Shown: positions 1 to 5,739, counted from the first letter of the stretch. The stretch is 8,020 bases of DNA from Desulfobacterales bacterium (GCA_030613225.1 JAUWMJ010000116.1:1-8020); one strand, 5' to 3'. The notes: a model not told the origin generated them from the letters alone. Numbers and translations: made by a program.

Positions 1-1
1 T

Positions 2-160
2 AATGCCTGCATGGAGTGCGGGGCATGTGTTAATAACTGCCCTTCAAATGCAATAGAAGTAAGCCCGGGTGTAGGCTGAGCTACCTATATTATCCAGGTC
101 TGGATAAAAGGCAAGGAAAATGCATCCTGTGGTTCTTCTGACGGGCCAGGTTGCTGCTAG
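2..160 (+). CDS. hgcB: HgcB-type mercury-methylation ferredoxin, C-terminal part, with in-frame TGA read as selenocysteine (partial)
   Basis: The gene begins before the window. The visible part opens with a [4Fe-4S] cluster motif, CMECGACVNNCP (codons from position 8), the signature of the second cluster of HgcB, the ferredoxin thought to supply electrons and Hg(II) to the corrinoid protein HgcA in mercury methylation. The frame runs on as SNAIEVSPGVG to a TGA at 77-79. Reading through it gives ATYIIQVWIKGKENASCG and a terminal Gly-Cys-Cys before TAG at 158-160. Known HgcB proteins have a strictly conserved Cys after the GVG (Cys73 in strain ND132, as I recall) and a C-terminal Cys pair, so the TGA sits at that conserved Cys. 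A hairpin with a SECIS-type loop follows at once. Seen: the frame, motifs and hairpin. Known: the HgcB layout. Inferred: selenocysteine insertion. A sequencing error or a nonsense mutation is the alternative. hgcA should lie just upstream. Confidence 0.82.
90..107 (+). promoter_or_regulatory. Bacterial SECIS-like hairpin for the TGA at 77-79
   Basis: A perfect 6-bp stem (90-95 with 102-107) encloses the hexaloop AGGUCU (96-101). The loop starts 16 nt after the TGA, inside the 16-37 nt window usual for bacterial SECIS elements. The loop matches that of Escherichia coli fdhF, where a GGUC-containing apical loop binds SelB. The stem lies within the coding sequence, as bacterial SECIS elements must. 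It is A/U-rich below the C-G pairs, so the lower helix is weaker than in fdhF. Confidence 0.72.
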
Positions 161-190
161 AGCAAAAGCACTTTGGAAAGTACCCTAAGT

Positions 191-221
191 TTGCCAAAAA
201 CATTTATGGAAAAATTGGCAA
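191..221. terminator. Weak inverted repeat between convergent hgcB and methyltransferase genes
   Basis: TTGCCAA (191-197) pairs with TTGGCAA (215-221) across a 17-nt A/T-rich loop. It lies 30 nt past the hgcB stop and overlaps the methyltransferase stop codon at 204-206. Its place between two converging genes suggests a bidirectional terminator, but the stem is only 7 bp and no clean T-tract follows on either strand. Confidence 0.25.
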
Positions 222-887
222 TTGTTTGTTCCCAGGAGTTTTACTGCTTACCCGGTTAATAGAAAGGACGTTCGTGGCTTTTGTTTGGGAATGATTAGCA
301 TATGTGGGCCAGCTCGGCGAATAATCTTCTACTTCATTTCCCCATTGATCCCAATTTTTTCTAGTTCCACGAGCAAAAAGCTCCAGATAAGGTCCGGGGC
401 TGCAATCTTCAATGATATCATACAATTCATCAGGTTTTCTAGAATGTTCTCGTTTTCGGGTGCGTATAATGTTAACCTGGCTTCGTCCAGGTGCAAGAGT
501 TCGCAATTTTCCCTTTATACCAAAAAGTACCATTTCTGTTGTGTTTCTGAAATAAAATCCAACGCCCCGTCCATCAGGGCCTCCATCTTTACGCACCTTA
601 TGCCAGATCAAATTTGTTTTATACTGAAAGCCCCAGCATTTCATTACTTCGAGTCCTTGAGGCAAAAGTGCATTTGGAACCCATAAATACAAATGGCTGT
701 TTTGTTCTGCGACATCAGATACGGAAATTTCTTTAATATCATGCATTTTCAATGTGGAATATCTCGAAAGGCGACGATGTTCTGGGGCCATTTTCCCAGT
801 TCTGTTAGTAAAACGCCAAGGTGGGTCAGCCAAAATAGTACCATATATCCCTCTTACATTTGCTGCAAAATCTTCGGCTGCGCTCAT
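204..887 (-). CDS. MT-A70 family DNA N6-adenine methyltransferase of a type II R-M system
   Basis: A 227-residue protein, predicted to transfer a methyl group from S-adenosylmethionine to adenine N6 in the site cut by the partner endonuclease. The catalytic DPPW motif is at residues 21-24. YSTLKMHDI (43-51), the LYLWVPN strand (66-72), GVGFYFRNTTEMVLFG (108-123) and HSRKPDE (148-154) leading into LELFAR (168-173) follow in the order usual for MT-A70 proteins, with the SAM-binding part C-terminal to DPPW. About 40 C-terminal residues look like a poorly conserved tail. The ATG (887-885) directly follows the TAA of the endonuclease gene, and its Shine-Dalgarno AGAGGAT lies inside the end of that gene, so the two are translationally linked. 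Bacterial MT-A70 proteins are mostly DNA methyltransferases; the pairing here makes that role very likely. Confidence 0.9.
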   Translation of the reverse strand: MSAAEDFAANVRGIYGTILADPPWRFTNRTGKMAPEHRRLSRYSTLKMHDIKEISVSDVAEQNSHLYLWVPNALLPQGLEVMKCWGFQYKTNLIWHKVRKDGGPDGRGVGFYFRNTTEMVLFGIKGKLRTLAPGRSQVNIIRTRKREHSRKPDELYDIIEDCSPGPYLELFARGTRKNWDQWGNEVEDYSPSWPTYANHSQTKATNVLSINRVSSKTPGNKQLPIFP

Positions 888-1478
888 TTATTCATCCTCT
901 TTATACAGACGTTTTGTGATACCAAAAACCAGCAAGGGACATCCGGCACCGCTTCCACCTTCAATTCTGGGAATCAATCTGCTCATGTGAGTTGTGGACG
1001 CACCAAACGATTGACCTCTTCCCAAATCGTTAAAAATTTTCTGCAATTCGTCGCTGCGAGTTATAATAACGCCTACACTGATAGCTCTTAAGTCAAACAA
1101 AAGTCGAAAATTGTTTAAATCGCGATCATAAAATGGGTCTTTATTGTTCCATTCAATTTCCAGTGCAACCCTGTTTTTATAACAATCAATTTTGTGGGTG
1201 GGAGTATCCATAGTATTTTCATCAACAACAACTTGAGTTTGAAAACTCTTTTCGACCCATTCTCGCTGATAAAGAAATTCGTCAATAAAACCTGATATTT
1301 TAGACTTTCTGCCGCCACCAATAGAAAGATAGCTCTTTTTAAGTCTGAATGCTGTTAATACATCAATAATATCAGTCCACTCGTTTGGAAAATCATTGCA
1401 AAGGATAGCACAAGCATGTTTCCATTCATGAATCTCATAGTGATTTATAATAAATTCCGGTAACAGATTCGGTCCCAT
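888..1478 (-). CDS. BglII/BstYI-family type II restriction endonuclease
   Basis: A 196-residue protein matching the BglII/BstYI-like family seen next to MT-A70 methyltransferases. The core is HKIDCYKNRVALEIEWNNKD (residues 95-114) followed by RDLNNFRLL and a GVIITRSDELQ segment. Asp98, Glu107 and Glu109 reproduce the D-x8-E-x-(Q/E) spacing of the metal site of BglII (Asp84, Glu93, Gln95, as I recall), with Glu in place of Gln. A GASTTHMSRLIPRIEGG stretch and CPLLVFGI near the C-terminus are further family hallmarks. The likely target is GATC-centred, RGATCY (BstYI) or AGATCT (BglII), but this is inferred from the family only. The ATG at 1478 has AGGA about 6 nt upstream. It is the first gene of a two-gene operon, and no controller-protein gene is visible. 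Confidence 0.87.
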   Translation of the reverse strand: MGPNLLPEFIINHYEIHEWKHACAILCNDFPNEWTDIIDVLTAFRLKKSYLSIGGGRKSKISGFIDEFLYQREWVEKSFQTQVVVDENTMDTPTHKIDCYKNRVALEIEWNNKDPFYDRDLNNFRLLFDLRAISVGVIITRSDELQKIFNDLGRGQSFGASTTHMSRLIPRIEGGSGAGCPLLVFGITKRLYKEDE

Positions 1479-1492
1479 GGCGTATCCTATAT

Positions 1493-1510
1493 ATTAATCA
1501 TGTAATTAAT
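1493..1510 (-). promoter_or_regulatory. A/T-rich leader with small dyad upstream of the R-M operon
   Basis: The 60 nt upstream of the endonuclease start are strongly A/T-rich and include ATTAAT-6nt-ATTAAT, a dyad centred about 24 nt before the ATG. A promoter for the R-M operon should lie here, but no convincing -35/-10 pair with good spacing stands out. The dyad could be an operator or simply a chance result of composition. Confidence 0.2.
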
Positions 1511-1562
1511 ACAATTAAAATTTAAAATACCAGGATGCAATATGAACCGGGCGCTCAAGCTA

Positions 1563-1771
1563 AGGGCTCGCGCAAAAATAACTTCACATTTTATGCACCC
1601 CAAGGGCATTTGCTTCGCGGCACATCCTGGATTCAGGCCAGCTTTGCCCGATCCTCAACTCCAAAATCCTCGAAATAGCTCGCTATTCCTGTGGTTTTGA
1701 AGCCTCGGATCGAACAAAGCTGGCCTGAATCCGGGATGCATAAAATGTGAAGTTATTTTTGCGCGAGCCCT
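1563..1771. repeat. 209-bp fold-back (long inverted repeat) element
   Basis: Outer arms of 35 bp (1563-1597 and 1737-1771) are perfect inverted copies, beginning AGGGCTCGCGCAAAAATAAC. Inside them, about 31-nt arms (near 1623-1653 and 1708-1736) pair with only a few mismatches around GATTCAGGCCAGCTTTG, and weaker pairing continues towards the centre near AAATAGC-TCGC-TATT. The left side has about 25 extra bases (1598-1622) absent from the right side. There is no open frame of note inside. It fills most of the 312-bp gap between the R-M operon and the exporter gene. The form fits a MITE-like or other non-autonomous palindromic element. Confidence 0.85.
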
Positions 1772-1790
1772 AAGTTAAGAGGTCTGGATT

Positions 1791-2519
1791 TTATACATTC
1801 TGTGAAATGATTTCTGCGCCTTTAAAAAACGGTGAAATACCCATATATATGCCGAACAGGATCATAAATATTCCGCACAATATAAGAATTCCATAATACA
1901 CCTTTTTATTCAGGTGGCGCAAGCCAAGAAAAGCAAGTGTTGATACAAACAGGTACCAGATCAAATCCCCGGCTTCGTGTCCCAGGAAAAAAGCGATAAG
2001 TTTTGGCCACTGTCTGAAAGATATGTCAAACTGGAGGATGAACGCAAATCCGATGGTTGCCCACCAGACCCACCAGTAAGGGTTGGCCATGGAGACCACG
2101 ATTCCGCCGATTACCGGATTTCCTATCCCCTTTTGTTTGGGAATAGTCGATTTTTCTTCGCTGCTTTTAGCGGGATCAAGAAAACTTGTCGAAACACTGC
2201 CGCGATACACGTCGCGAATTATGGAAGCTCCGAAACCGATTAGTATCAGTCCCCCTATAATTCCTATGGAGCGCACGACAATGATATTTTGTAAAACAAA
2301 CGAAAATCCCAGCAGCAAAAAGATAATAATCACCATTTCAAGAAGGGCATGACCGATGATAATCCACAGCCCCATCAGGTACCCTCGCTTCTTTGCCTGT
2401 ACTGACTTGATAATGGTGTAAGTAAAAAGTGGCCCCGGTGCCATTGCGCCTGTAAGGGCCACAAAAAAGGAAAAAGAAAATATCATCCAGAATGTGGAAA
2501 AAAAGTTAAAATCCGTCAT
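1791..2519 (-). CDS. LysE/RhtB-family amino acid exporter-like membrane protein
   Basis: A 242-residue inner-membrane protein when started at the ATG at 2519. LysE-type proteins export amino acids and related small molecules; the substrate here cannot be told. Family features are the first helix ending in GAMAPGPLF (residues 24-32), a second helix from MGLWIIIGHALLEM, a polar stretch near residues 110-135 (cytoplasmic or periplasmic loop), the SMANPYWWVWWATIG segment that begins the fourth helix, and two C-terminal helices, giving about six in all. The frame is open further upstream to 2606, but that part lies inside the nitroreductase gene and is hydrophilic and unlike the family. The MTDFN start is therefore preferred, with GGTGAG about 11 nt upstream. 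It overlaps the nitroreductase stop by 14 nt, which indicates co-transcription and coupled translation. Confidence 0.85.
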   Translation of the reverse strand: MTDFNFFSTFWMIFSFSFFVALTGAMAPGPLFTYTIIKSVQAKKRGYLMGLWIIIGHALLEMVIIIFLLLGFSFVLQNIIVVRSIGIIGGLILIGFGASIIRDVYRGSVSTSFLDPAKSSEEKSTIPKQKGIGNPVIGGIVVSMANPYWWVWWATIGFAFILQFDISFRQWPKLIAFFLGHEAGDLIWYLFVSTLAFLGLRHLNKKVYYGILILCGIFMILFGIYMGISPFFKGAEIISQNV

Positions 2520-3051
2520 AATGTGTAAACTCACCAATCTCTTTTCGTTTTGGCGCCGAAGATTTTTTAGCAGGATACCCCATGGGAATAATGGATACCA
2601 ATTCATATCCTTCAGGCACTTTTAGAACTTCTCCTGCCTTGTTATGGTCAAACAGCCCTGTGATTACTGTGCCCAGCCCCAGGTTATGGGCAGCAAGGCA
2701 GATGGTCTGTGCGGCAATTCCAAGGTCAAACATAAACCAGTCACCAAATTTTGTTGTAACCATATCTTTATAATATCCTGAACTTTTAAGCTTTGCGCAC
2801 AGGGCAAGAACCACTGGTGCTGCCACAACAGCCTTAGTTGCGGGATTTCCTTTTGGTGGAAAGGCAACCTGGATTTTTTCTTTTAAAGACCTGTCTTTAA
2901 CCACAACAATCTCCCAGCACTGGGTGTTGGCCCACGAAGGTGCCCATCTCACAGCTTCAAGTACCTGGTTAAGAATATCTTCCGGGATATCCTTTTCCTC
3001 ATATTTTCTTACGCTTCTTCTTTCCCTTATGATTTCAAATAAATCTGACAT
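2506..3051 (-). CDS. Nitroreductase-family FMN-dependent oxidoreductase
   Basis: A 181-residue protein, near the usual size for the short nitroreductase family; these soluble flavoenzymes reduce nitro, quinone or other acceptors with NAD(P)H. The N-terminal FEIIRERRSVRKY (residues 5-17) supplies the Arg/Ser phosphate contacts of FMN, PSWANTQCWEIVVV follows near residues 38-51, and LAAHNLGLGTVITGLFD and SIIPMGYPA complete the FMN pocket. The natural substrate is unknown. The start is supported by a strong Shine-Dalgarno AGGAGG (3058-3063) 6 nt before the ATG. It is the first gene of an operon with the overlapping LysE-type exporter, so the exporter may remove a product or toxic substrate of this enzyme, though that is only inference. 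Confidence 0.9.
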   Translation of the reverse strand: MSDLFEIIRERRSVRKYEEKDIPEDILNQVLEAVRWAPSWANTQCWEIVVVKDRSLKEKIQVAFPPKGNPATKAVVAAPVVLALCAKLKSSGYYKDMVTTKFGDWFMFDLGIAAQTICLAAHNLGLGTVITGLFDHNKAGEVLKVPEGYELVSIIPMGYPAKKSSAPKRKEIGEFTHYDGF

Positions 3052-3132
3052 GGTTTTCCTCCTGTTTATTCAATTTTAAAACCACGTACTTTGTGTGTGG
3101 TCAGAAATAATTGGTTTTGCCTGAGTAAATAA

Positions 3133-3302
3133 GAGTGACTAAAGAAAGCTAAAGTGCCTAAAATGCCTAAAGTTGAGGTGTCGCTTTGCTCCGGTCTTCG
3201 CCTTTGGCTACGCCCCGGCCAGCCATCTTTTTTATAAAATAAAAATAGATAGAATTCCTTAACTTTAGTCACTTTAGTTCACTTTAGACACTTTAGTCAC
3301 TT
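3133..3302. repeat. Inverted pair of CTAAAG-repeat arms flanking a GC-rich REP-like core
   Basis: Two 46-nt arms (3133-3178 and 3257-3302) are inverted copies with a few mismatches. Each is made of four units of about 9 bp built on CTAAAGTGA (ACTTTAGTC on the right arm). Between them lies a GC-rich segment with the motif CTTCGCCTTTGGCTACGCC (3196-3214) and then an A/T-rich spacer. The right arm supplies the TGA stop codon of the adjacent small gene (3297-3299). No credible gene lies in this stretch. Confidence 0.75.
3196..3214 (-). repeat. Candidate REP sequence, copy 1
   Basis: Read on the minus strand this is GGCGTAGCCAAAGGCGAAG: a GTAG tetranucleotide whose final G opens a small GCC-AAA-GGC hairpin. 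GTAG at the foot of a hairpin is the hallmark of REP sequences served by REP-associated tyrosine transposases. It nearly matches copy 2 at 5658-5676. Confidence 0.45.
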
Positions 3303-3608
3303 AAACCGGATTATCTTGCATTCTTTTCCTTTGGTTTCATCAATGTTCACCTTTACTCCTGAGCAGCGACACTGAATCCATCTGCTGCTACACCTGGGGC
3401 AGATTTCTATACTGCACCCAACGTGATGATATCCTCCGGGTTTAATATTGCAGTCCGGACACCGCTTTTGATTTTGCTCCTTTGTAAAAATACTTCCGGA
3501 TTTTTTATAGGGTATCGGTCTGTATTTTTTTTTATCGATTATAACATAACTTTCGATACAAGACGATGCTCCGGTCTTTTCCTTCCCGCAGAATTTGCAA
3601 ACAGCCAA
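3297..3608 (-). CDS. Small cysteine-rich (zinc-ribbon-like) protein of unknown function
   Basis: A 103-residue soluble protein with the TTG start at 3608 read as Met. The frame is open to an ATG at 3650, but that start lies inside a palindromic repeat and has no ribosome site. The TTG has AGGGGAA (3617-3623) 8 nt upstream. Cysteines form CKFCG (residues 4-8), CPDC (50-53), then GGYHHVGCSIEICPRC (58-73) and CRC (80-82). The His-His-x-Gly-Cys-x-x-Glu-x-Cys-Pro-x-Cys pattern recurs in many small bacterial proteins of unknown role and probably binds zinc. I do not recognise a function. The C-terminus runs into the inverted repeat, which gives the stop codon. It stands as a single gene between two repeats, facing the same way as its neighbours. 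Confidence 0.72.
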   Translation of the reverse strand: MAVCKFCGKEKTGASSCIESYVIIDKKKYRPIPYKKSGSIFTKEQNQKRCPDCNIKPGGYHHVGCSIEICPRCSSRWIQCRCSGVKVNIDETKGKECKIIRFK

Positions 3609-3630
3609 TTTAAAAATTCCCCTAAATATT

Positions 3631-3761
3631 GATGCCTTCGTAAAAAGCAAAATTAACCACGGAGAACACGGAGCTCACAGAGATAACTGATTAATAAAAC
3701 AAAATCTTCTCTGTGTTCTCTTCGTGCTCTGTGGTGAAAAATGACTTTTTACGACGCCATC
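3631..3761. repeat. 131-bp palindromic repeat with CCACGGAGAACACGGAG motif
   Basis: The outer arms GATGCCTTCGTAAAAAG (3631-3647) and its inverted copy (3745-3761) differ at two positions. Inner arms (about 3656-3684 and 3707-3735) pair around ACCACGGAG and CACAGAGA with several mismatches. The loop is the A/T-rich stretch 3685-3706. Such CACGGAG/CACAGAG palindromes are frequent intergenic repeats in Desulfobacterota and some other phyla (from memory). The left end reaches to 24 nt upstream of the TTG-started gene, and the right end overlaps two bases of the isomerase stop codon, so it may also act as a transcription terminator. Confidence 0.8.
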
Positions 3762-4473
3762 AAATATTAAACTTGCCGGATTCGATATATGGCACATCCT
3801 CAACATCCAGGGCGTGAATAATATCTTTATTGAGTCTTTCTTTCAGCTCCTTTATTACAGCCCTTTTCTTATTCAAGGTTTTGGCAAACGCAAGAGTTTC
3901 ATCCATAAGCTCGTTAATATGGCATGCTTTTGTGATAACATGGTGTTCTTCACACTCCTCGGCAGTAAGGCGTTTTCCTGTGTATTCCATCTCCTCTAAT
4001 TTATACCTGGGTATTGCCTTTTTTAACATGGCGTTCATTCCGGGCAGAAAGGGAATGCCCAGATCGACTTCAGGAAAACAAAAATATCCCCTGTCTGACC
4101 GCATGAATCTGAAATCAAAGGCACAGCATAATATCGCACCCCCTGCAAAAGCATGACCTGTTATTGCAGCAATGGTAATCATCGGGTATGTGACAATCCG
4201 TTTAAAGAGAGCGTTCATTTGATAAAAAAAATCTTTTGCCGTATTTATATCCCCCTTTTGTATAACCGGGGCAAGCCACTCAAGATCAATACCGTTTGAA
4301 AATATCTTTTCATGGGAAGATTTTACGACAAGTGTGGAAGCATCTGTTTCATTTTCCACCTCATCCAGCACATCAAGACAAGCCCCTATAAAGTCAGGAT
4401 TAAACCTGTTCTCATCTCTGTTTAGGGTTACCACTGCTACATTTTCATCCAAAGTATATTCAACAAATGACAT
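3760..4473 (-). CDS. Enoyl-CoA hydratase/isomerase (crotonase) family, likely delta3-delta2-enoyl-CoA isomerase
   Basis: A 237-residue crotonase-fold protein acting on an acyl-CoA thioester. IFSNGIDLEW (residues 57-66) and GHAFAGGAI (106-114) form the CoA/oxyanion-hole elements, and FPEVDLGIPF (133-142) carries Glu135 at the second catalytic Glu of crotonase. At the position of the first crotonase Glu there is Ile114, so hydration chemistry is unlikely and a single-glutamate double-bond isomerase fits better. The SNG-DL-W and DRG...EVDLG-P segments recall plant delta3-delta2-enoyl-CoA isomerases. It may serve unsaturated fatty acid breakdown, but no other beta-oxidation gene is nearby. The ATG at 4473 has a strong AAGGAGGAG just upstream. 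The TGA overlaps the edge of the 3631-3761 palindrome. Confidence 0.85.
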   Translation of the reverse strand: MSFVEYTLDENVAVVTLNRDENRFNPDFIGACLDVLDEVENETDASTLVVKSSHEKIFSNGIDLEWLAPVIQKGDINTAKDFFYQMNALFKRIVTYPMITIAAITGHAFAGGAILCCAFDFRFMRSDRGYFCFPEVDLGIPFLPGMNAMLKKAIPRYKLEEMEYTGKRLTAEECEEHHVITKACHINELMDETLAFAKTLNKKRAVIKELKERLNKDIIHALDVEDVPYIESGKFNI

Positions 4474-4558
4474 CTACTCCTCCTTGGGTGTAATTCAAGA
4501 CCGTTGGTTCAAGTGTCTGATTTCAGTGTTCAGGTTTCAATTTTTGTGTTTCTCGCTC

Positions 4559-4580
4559 CTGACACCTGACACCTGACACC
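4559..4580. repeat. Three tandem copies of CTGACAC
   Basis: CTGACAC is repeated three times with period 7 plus a final C, in the 150-nt gap between the membrane-protein gene and the isomerase gene. The rest of this gap shows no gene and no clear terminator. Confidence 0.8.
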
Positions 4581-4623
4581 AAAAAGAAGGATTGGAAAGC
4601 CGCAGTTTACCAACAGCCGTGAT

Positions 4624-5625
4624 TTACACCTCTCCTCCTTTAGATTTTATCATACAAAAAAGGGCTTCGCTCATCGCACTCCACTGGATTAAGACTGATA
4701 TCCAGGCAAGAGTGTCAGCATTTATTGCCGAAACAAAACCTGTTTTAATCAAAAGTCCTATTAAGAGAATACTGCCAACATAACCGGTAAAAAAATACCA
4801 GCCTGCCTTATCTCGCTTCTGTAAAAGCTGTCCGGAGCCCGGACACAACCACCCTGCTGCAAAAAGGCCAATACCGTACGCTGCAGATGGCTTTATCCAT
4901 TTATCATCAGAATATAAAGAACCATGCATTAAACCTGAGATTGTACCTGCTATGGCAAAGTACCTGACTGTCTCCTGACAAAGATTGCCGAAACTATAAT
5001 CTAATATTATCAAATGTTCCCTGATGATATTTATCAGTGCGTATGGGTTTGATGCTGATAACTGTTCATTTTTAACCAGCAGGGAGATGCTCGTAAATAA
5101 CTGCGTATACGCAGGAATAATTAGTAGTATTCCCAGAAGGTTTCCGGCAAGCAGAATATAGCCGAATTGCCGATAACCGGTGTACATTTGACCTGCCCCC
5201 GGGCAAAACCAGGACATTGCCACACCCCAGGGTACACTGCCCTGTGGCGAACTTTCGTTTTTCTGACGATGCTTTACCGCCACATCGACTGATGAAATCA
5301 TGGCCCATAACCAGATATAATACATTCCCAAAAAGGATATTCCAAGCGAAAATATGGGAAGATCGGACAACACAGAAACCCTGGACTGGTTAAGTCCTTG
5401 AAAAAGCGTATCCATGATACGCACCATAATATCTATTACTAACCAGTTAAACCACACCAGAAAAAATATGAACAACCCTGCTGTAATAAAACCTCGAATA
5501 CGGGAGCCTGCATAGATTTCACCAAAGCCGGGGGCACTGGCACCATAAATAAAGGCGCGATGTACACTTATAGAATTTTTATCCGGTTTTTTTACGGTTT
5601 TTTGTGTATCGTTTGATGCGATCAC
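4624..5625 (-). CDS. Multi-pass membrane protein with three PGxG(E/Q) TM2-like modules, function unknown
   Basis: A 333-residue inner-membrane protein with a hydrophilic N-terminus (about 1-22). The motif Pro-Gly-x-Gly-(Glu/Gln) with nearby Tyr/Gly appears three times: APGFGEIYAG (residues 31-40), CPGAGQMYTG (141-150) and CPGSGQLLQK (261-270). Each is followed within about 10 residues by a Gly that opens a long hydrophobic segment (near 46-68, 154-180 and 278-302); other helices lie near 90-112, 222-238 and 308-325. The motif is typical of TM2-like small membrane domains, so the protein looks like three diverged copies of such a unit spaced 110-120 residues apart. No enzymatic residues are evident. 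The start is a GTG (5625-5623) with AAAGG about 9 nt upstream; no better ATG exists in frame nearby. It is probably transcribed alone. Confidence 0.75.
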   Translation of the reverse strand: MIASNDTQKTVKKPDKNSISVHRAFIYGASAPGFGEIYAGSRIRGFITAGLFIFFLVWFNWLVIDIMVRIMDTLFQGLNQSRVSVLSDLPIFSLGISFLGMYYIWLWAMISSVDVAVKHRQKNESSPQGSVPWGVAMSWFCPGAGQMYTGYRQFGYILLAGNLLGILLIIPAYTQLFTSISLLVKNEQLSASNPYALINIIREHLIILDYSFGNLCQETVRYFAIAGTISGLMHGSLYSDDKWIKPSAAYGIGLFAAGWLCPGSGQLLQKRDKAGWYFFTGYVGSILLIGLLIKTGFVSAINADTLAWISVLIQWSAMSEALFCMIKSKGGEV

Positions 5626-5657
5626 TGCTTTTTGCCTTTGAATAAATTACTCCCAGG

Positions 5658-5739
5658 CTTCGCCTTCGGCTACGCCGGGCAAGCCGCAATTTATCTTAGG
5701 TTACAGTTGATCCGGCGTAGCCTGAAGCCGAGGGCGAAG
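5658..5739. repeat. Inverted pair of candidate REP sequences (copies 2 and 3)
   Basis: Copy 2 (5658-5676, minus) reads GGCGTAGCCGAAGGCGAAG. Copy 3 (5714-5739, plus) reads the same but with TGAAGCC duplicated inside, giving GGCGTAGCC, then TGAAGCCGAG, then GGCGAAG. The two point towards opposite strands 37 nt apart, the arrangement of a BIME-like REP pair. Both carry GTAG at the hairpin base. They lie just upstream of the GTG-started membrane-protein gene, in the 461-bp gap 5626-6086, which shows no other gene. Confidence 0.5.

Noticed and set aside
77..79. TGA taken as the true end of the ferredoxin
   Set aside because: The frame beyond it keeps the HgcB helix and terminal Cys-Cys, and a SECIS-type hairpin follows; true termination would not preserve either.
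222..1091. Plus-strand open frames opposite the methylase and endonuclease genes
   Set aside because: They are shadows of well-recognised minus-strand genes and have no family features or ribosome sites that I can see.
2520..2606. N-terminal extension of the LysE-type exporter
   Set aside because: It lies within the nitroreductase gene, is hydrophilic, and is absent from the family layout; the ATG at 2519 fits the first helix.
3066..3272. 68-codon minus-strand frame upstream of the small cysteine-rich gene's end
   Set aside because: It is made almost wholly of the inverted CTAAAG repeat and the GC-rich core, with no protein-like pattern.
3133..3302. CTAAAG units considered as a CRISPR array
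   Set aside because: The units are about 9 bp with no spacers of constant length, and no cas gene is present.
3609..3650. ATG start at 3650 for the cysteine-rich protein
   Set aside because: The extra codons come from the palindromic repeat and lack a ribosome site; the TTG at 3608 has AGGGGAA at ideal spacing.
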